A stretch of DNA of 41,607 bases from Mesorhizobium sp. (GTDB lineage: Bacteria; Pseudomonadota; Alphaproteobacteria; Rhizobiales; Rhizobiaceae), in the NCBI GenBank assembly GCA_022833215.1, contig JAIPUZ010000085.1, forward strand, positions 1 through 41,607. The letters run 5' to 3'. The position numbers and the translations under genes are program-made. This document shows, one piece after another, positions 41,493-41,607 of this stretch. The number at the start of each line of letters is the position of its first letter. The first letter of the stretch is position 1. The notes beneath the pieces are model-generated. The model searched no databases. It had not been told where the DNA came from and saw only the letters and a program-made list of their open reading frames with translations.

Positions 41493-41607
41493 ATGGCAAA
41501 AGGTAAATTCGAGCGCAATAAGCCTCATGTGAACATTGGCACGATTGGTCACGTTGACCATGGCAAGACGTCGACGACGGCAGCGATCACGAAGTATTTT
41601 GGTGATT
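41493..41607 (+). CDS. tuf: elongation factor Tu, 5' part
   Basis: The first 38 codons of EF-Tu, cut by the window end. EF-Tu is the GTPase that brings aminoacyl-tRNA to the ribosome. [16 protein letters not shown] is followed by the G1 loop GHVDHGKTS (residues 19-27). Residue 28 is Thr, where EF-Tu proteins have Leu (KTSL or KTTL). GGGAAAGAG precedes ATG 41493. It follows tRNA-Tyr and tRNA-Gly, the usual order in this group. Confidence 0.95.
   Translation, partial: MAKGKFERNKPHVNIGTIGHVDHGKTSTTAAITKYFGD

Overview
The window is chromosomal DNA from an alphaproteobacterium, most likely Hyphomicrobiales (Rhizobiales), in or near the Phyllobacteriaceae/Mesorhizobium group. This rests on high GC, short intergenic gaps, rhizobial families (DUF2865, malic enzyme fused to phosphotransacetylase, type II DAHP synthase, STAS-MlaE fusion), two mosaic intergenic repeats of rhizobial type, and the order rlmB - tRNA-Tyr - tRNA-Gly - tuf at the right end. 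I see no insertion sequence, prophage, integrase or CRISPR array. It reads as core chromosome with a few accessory cassettes.

Layout. 1-7 kb: dienelactone hydrolase, a small membrane protein, tRNA-Val, gph (phosphoglycolate phosphatase), rpiA, a DUF2059 secreted protein, gor (glutathione reductase) and mgtE (Mg2+ channel). 7-17 kb: an SbmA/BacA-type ABC transporter, a 476-bp structured gap, aroG-type DAHP synthase, a diguanylate cyclase, a GFA-family protein, diacylglycerol kinase, nadE, gltX and a DUF2865 protein. 17-25 kb: malic enzyme, a dipeptide epimerase (dgcA-like) and a four-gene MCE/Mla-type lipid transport operon. 25-32 kb: DEAD-box helicase, NAD kinase, small unknowns, a membrane diguanylate cyclase, a DUF1232 protein and an ABC1/UbiB-family kinase. 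32-35 kb: a two-gene DNA-repair-like cassette (radical SAM protein plus a DUF4130-UdgX fusion). 35-40 kb: a glyoxylate-to-glycerate module (gcl, hyi, glxR) with a divergent IclR-type regulator. 40-41.6 kb: rlmB, two tRNAs and the start of tuf.

Genes that work together: gph makes glycolate, and gcl-hyi-glxR would convert glyoxylate through tartronate semialdehyde to glycerate (no glycolate oxidase is in the window). The MCE operon supplies permease, ATPase, substrate-binding and lipoprotein parts of one envelope lipid transporter. The radical SAM and UdgX genes overlap and share one promoter.

Most interesting signals: (1) a perfect alphaproteobacterial LexA box (GAAC-N7-GAAC) overlapping the -10 of an apparently leaderless promoter for the radical SAM/UdgX operon, which points to SOS control of a poorly understood DNA-processing system; (2) a hairpin that sequesters the Shine-Dalgarno of mgtE, in a leader of about 140 nt with a clear promoter, which looks like a translational switch; (3) two near-identical palindromes between the IclR gene and gcl; (4) the UdgX reading frame running antisense through tRNA-Thr.
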